NCBI GenBank assembly: GCA_902609035.1
Contig: CACLQG010000006.1
Location: 1 to 64,000 of the forward strand
Reading direction: 5' to 3'
Length of the DNA: 64,000 nucleotides
Source: an uncultured Bacteroidota bacterium
Lineage (GTDB): Bacteria; Bacteroidota; Bacteroidia; Flavobacteriales; Flavobacteriaceae
Translations under genes and position numbers: made by a program
Part shown: positions 62,018 to 64,000 of the stretch, one piece after another
How the letters are laid out: each line of letters begins with the position of its first letter
How positions within the stretch are numbered: position 1 is the first letter of the stretch
Notes under the pieces: model-generated
What the model saw: only the letters and a program-made list of their open reading frames with translations
Told to the model about the DNA's origin: nothing
Database searches by the model: none

Positions 62018-62753
62018 ATGAAAAAGTCAATTTTAAATACACCTGCATTTAGATATATTTTCGAAATAATTGTTATTGTGTTTTCTGTTACTCTATCATT
62101 TTATATTCAAGATGTTTTGAATGATAGGGAAAAATTGAACAAAAGAATCTTTCTCTTTCAGTGGTAATTTACGAACTTAATAAAGATTTAGAAAACTTTA
62201 CCGGTGCTATAACTCTGGGAAGAATGCGAACAAAAAATATTGATACATTATTAGATATACGATTTCAAAATTCCTCAAGTAATGTTAATAAAGGATCAAA
62301 AAGATATTTTGGTTTTTTAGGAAATGACTCAAACTATAATTCTATGGTATCGACCGGCTCACTGGAATATATTAATGATAAAAAATTATTTAGGCTTATT
62401 AACAGATATTACTCCTCACATTATGATTTAATGGAAGACATGAGTGGACAAGATGAAAACAATTATAATGAGTTATAAATTATTTAAATAAAAAGTATCT
62501 GACTTTTATTGGAGATTCAGAGGAAATTGAAACAGAGGGATTAGGAGGGTTATTTAACGAAGTTGATACCATATATTGGGAAAATTTTTCAAAAAAATCC
62601 CTAATAAAATTGAAAACTGACAATGAATTTATTCCAATAATTAATCAACAAAAATCGGTAATCAGAGCAAACATGAATATTTTTAAATGGGCAATAGTAA
62701 TTAATAAGGAATTACAAGAGTTGATAATGAGAGAAATCAATAATCAAATGTAA
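62018..62753 (+). pseudogene. Broken membrane-anchored gene (DUF6090-like), two frameshifts
   Basis: Three consecutive pieces lie in three frames. The first starts at ATG 62018 with a membrane segment (FRYIFEIIVIVFSVTLSFYI) and stops at 62167. The second resumes at about 62145 (VVIYELNKDLENFTGAITLG) and ends at 62478. The third follows (VINYLNKKYLTFIGDSEEIE to REINNQM) with TAA at 62751-62753. Each step needs a shift of -1, as from a one-base loss. Single helix plus EL..DL helical tail recalls the DUF6090 type; assignment is tentative. Confidence 0.65.
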
Positions 62754-62790
62754 ATCATTATATTAGAAATTAATACAATACTTTTAAAAA

Positions 62791-63807
62791 ATGAAAAATT
62801 TATTTATTACTATTATTATTCTTCAGATTATTTCATGTTCAAATACAATCAAAAATAATGATTCAATAGTTGTTTTTGATGATTCTGTATTAAATATTAT
62901 AGATAGAACAGCTGCAATTGAGTATTTAGCTGATTCCTTAAGTGTAGCAGAAGGACCTTTATGGGATGAAAATTCATCTTCTTTACTTTTTACACAGGTG
63001 CCAAAAAACAAAATATATAGATGGAATGAACAAGAGGGATATGAAGTTTACATATCACCCTCAGGATTTACTAACTATGCTCCTGTAATTCCAAATATAG
63101 GTTTATCAGGCGCAAACGGATTGACATTTGATAGTAATGGAAATTTAATAATTGCTCAACACGGAGATAGACGACTATCAAAGATAGATAATTCACCAAC
63201 TACCAATCCAAATTTTACAACTATTGTAGATAATTATCAAGGTAGTAGATTCAATAGTCCAAATGATGTGGTAGTATCATCAAGTGGAGATATTTTTTTC
63301 ACAGACCCAACATATGGTTTTATGAATTTAGGTGATAGGTCCTTTGATGAATCTGTTAAAGAGTTAAATTTTAGTGGTGTTTATAAATATAGCACAGGAT
63401 TTGGAATAGAATTAGTTTCTAACGAACTTGATTTTCCAAATGGTTTAGCACTATCAAATGATGAAAGATATTTGTACGTTAATAGTTCAAATATGGCAGA
63501 AGCTCCAATTATCCAAAAAATTGATTTAGAAAATGAAAATAATTCAGAATTATTTTTTGATGGAACTGAATTAGCTAAAGAATCTCCTGGAAATTTTGAT
63601 GGATTAAAGTTACACTCTTCAGGAAATATTTTTACAACTGGTCCAAACGGTATATTAGTTTTGTCTGAAGAAGGTAAACTATTGGCAAATATTAAATTTA
63701 AAGATATGTTGACTAATTGTGCATTTGATTCAGATGAAGATTATTTATATGTTACTGGGTTTTCATTCGTTGCAAGAATTGCTTTAAATAGAGTTATTGA
63801 ACCATAG
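62791..63807 (+). CDS. SMP-30/gluconolactonase-family lipoprotein
   Basis: 338 residues. A lipobox (QIISC, Cys at about 16) anchors it. The six-bladed propeller motifs are SLSVAEGPLWDENSSSLLFTQ (metal Glu), LSGANGLTFDSNGNLIIAQHGDRRL, RFNSPNDVVVSSSGDIFFTDPTYGF and ELDFPNGLALSNDERYLYVN, with DGLKLHSSGNIFTTGPNGI. The Glu, Asn and Asp metal ligands are present. It hydrolyses a sugar lactone or related ester outside the cytoplasm. Confidence 0.9.
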   Translation: MKNLFITIIILQIISCSNTIKNNDSIVVFDDSVLNIIDRTAAIEYLADSLSVAEGPLWDENSSSLLFTQVPKNKIYRWNEQEGYEVYISPSGFTNYAPVIPNIGLSGANGLTFDSNGNLIIAQHGDRRLSKIDNSPTTNPNFTTIVDNYQGSRFNSPNDVVVSSSGDIFFTDPTYGFMNLGDRSFDESVKELNFSGVYKYSTGFGIELVSNELDFPNGLALSNDERYLYVNSSNMAEAPIIQKIDLENENNSELFFDGTELAKESPGNFDGLKLHSSGNIFTTGPNGILVLSEEGKLLANIKFKDMLTNCAFDSDEDYLYVTGFSFVARIALNRVIEP

Positions 63808-63890
63808 GCATATTCCCATAATTTAACTCTTTCACTTTACATCACTTTTTTTTTACAACTATTTAATTTAATTGATCATATTTATTTAAA

Positions 63891-64000
63891 ATGAATAAAC
63901 TTTTCTTATTATTAACATTTACAGCAATTAATTCTATGGCACAAAACAAAAAAAACTATTTAATACATTTTACTTCTAACCCAATGGAAAATCCAAGTGC
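63891..64000 (+). CDS. Start of a secreted protein (cut by window edge)
   Basis: 36 codons are visible from ATG 63891. MNKLFLLLTFTAINSMAQ is a clear signal peptide (cleavage after MAQ), followed by NKKNYLIHFTSNPMENPS. The rest lies outside. It may continue the same transcriptional direction as the SMP-30 gene, 83 bases after its stop. Confidence 0.8.
   Translation, partial: MNKLFLLLTFTAINSMAQNKKNYLIHFTSNPMENPS

Noticed and set aside
62140..62167. Programmed -1 ribosomal frameshift
   Set aside because: No X-XXY-YYZ heptamer is in the zero frame, and a second shift would be needed further on.

Overview
The window looks like a chromosome segment of a marine-type Flavobacteriia member (Bacteroidota). 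The evidence is the set of small lineage-typical families (DUF3098, DUF4271, DUF4296), a type IX secretion sorting-domain protein, several promoters of the TAnnTTTG type, starts that mostly lack Shine-Dalgarno sequences, one conspicuous exception to that in front of rpsU, mevalonate-pathway isoprenoid genes and AT-rich DNA. No rRNA, CRISPR array, intact transposase or intact prophage was seen.

Layout. 1-6066 is an accessory, decaying region. It holds a cut-off gene, a DUF2075 relic, three minus-strand copies of one decayed gene 3' end with small plus-strand genes between them, then a phosphoribosyltransferase with a YhhQ-type importer and a Tat-exported Gfo/Idh/MocA oxidoreductase. 6437-9599 is an ExbB/ExbD proton-channel operon with an outer-membrane barrel protein. 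9600-22398 is a long minus-strand run: ftsX, DUF3098, uppP, truB, nadA-nadB-nadC, pyrH, frr, an RND/MMPL exporter, asnS, rpoN. 22516-39924 is tightly packed housekeeping: leuS, SemiSWEET, an Lrp regulator, hemD, a glycosyltransferase, pyrC, tyrS, a two-component pair, trmB, an alkyltransferase-like protein, and mrp-nfu-ferredoxin reductase-ferredoxin. 40505-44290 has tspO, mvaD, a mevalonate kinase-like gene, a decayed gap and an RsuA-family protein without its catalytic Asp. 44398-50816 is a complete trp operon (trpEGDCFBA) behind a legible leader-peptide attenuator. 50872-59202 has yceI-marR, a rhodanese, pspC, an AGCS symporter, an acyl-CoA dehydrogenase, rpsU, a Xer recombinase and hpf, with several long, apparently relic-bearing gaps. 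59503-59892 is a Thr-Tyr-Gly-Thr tRNA cluster. 59893-64000 is AT-rich accessory DNA with small lipoproteins, a DUF1330 gene, two broken genes and an SMP-30 family lipoprotein.

The main observations are: a fully readable trp attenuator (tandem Trp codons, 1:2, 2:3 and 3:4 pairings) whose leader peptide may start at or next to the mRNA 5' end; the three-copy relic repeat near the left edge, which alternates with small genes; the inactive-looking pseudouridine synthase next to a decayed gap; the rpsU Shine-Dalgarno exception; and the replacement of whatever normally follows the tRNA cluster by broken accessory genes. I did not find a clear new defence or mobile system.

Starts were reassigned from TTG/GTG to ATG where an in-frame ATG fitted the family better. 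All family assignments come from reading motifs, without database searches.
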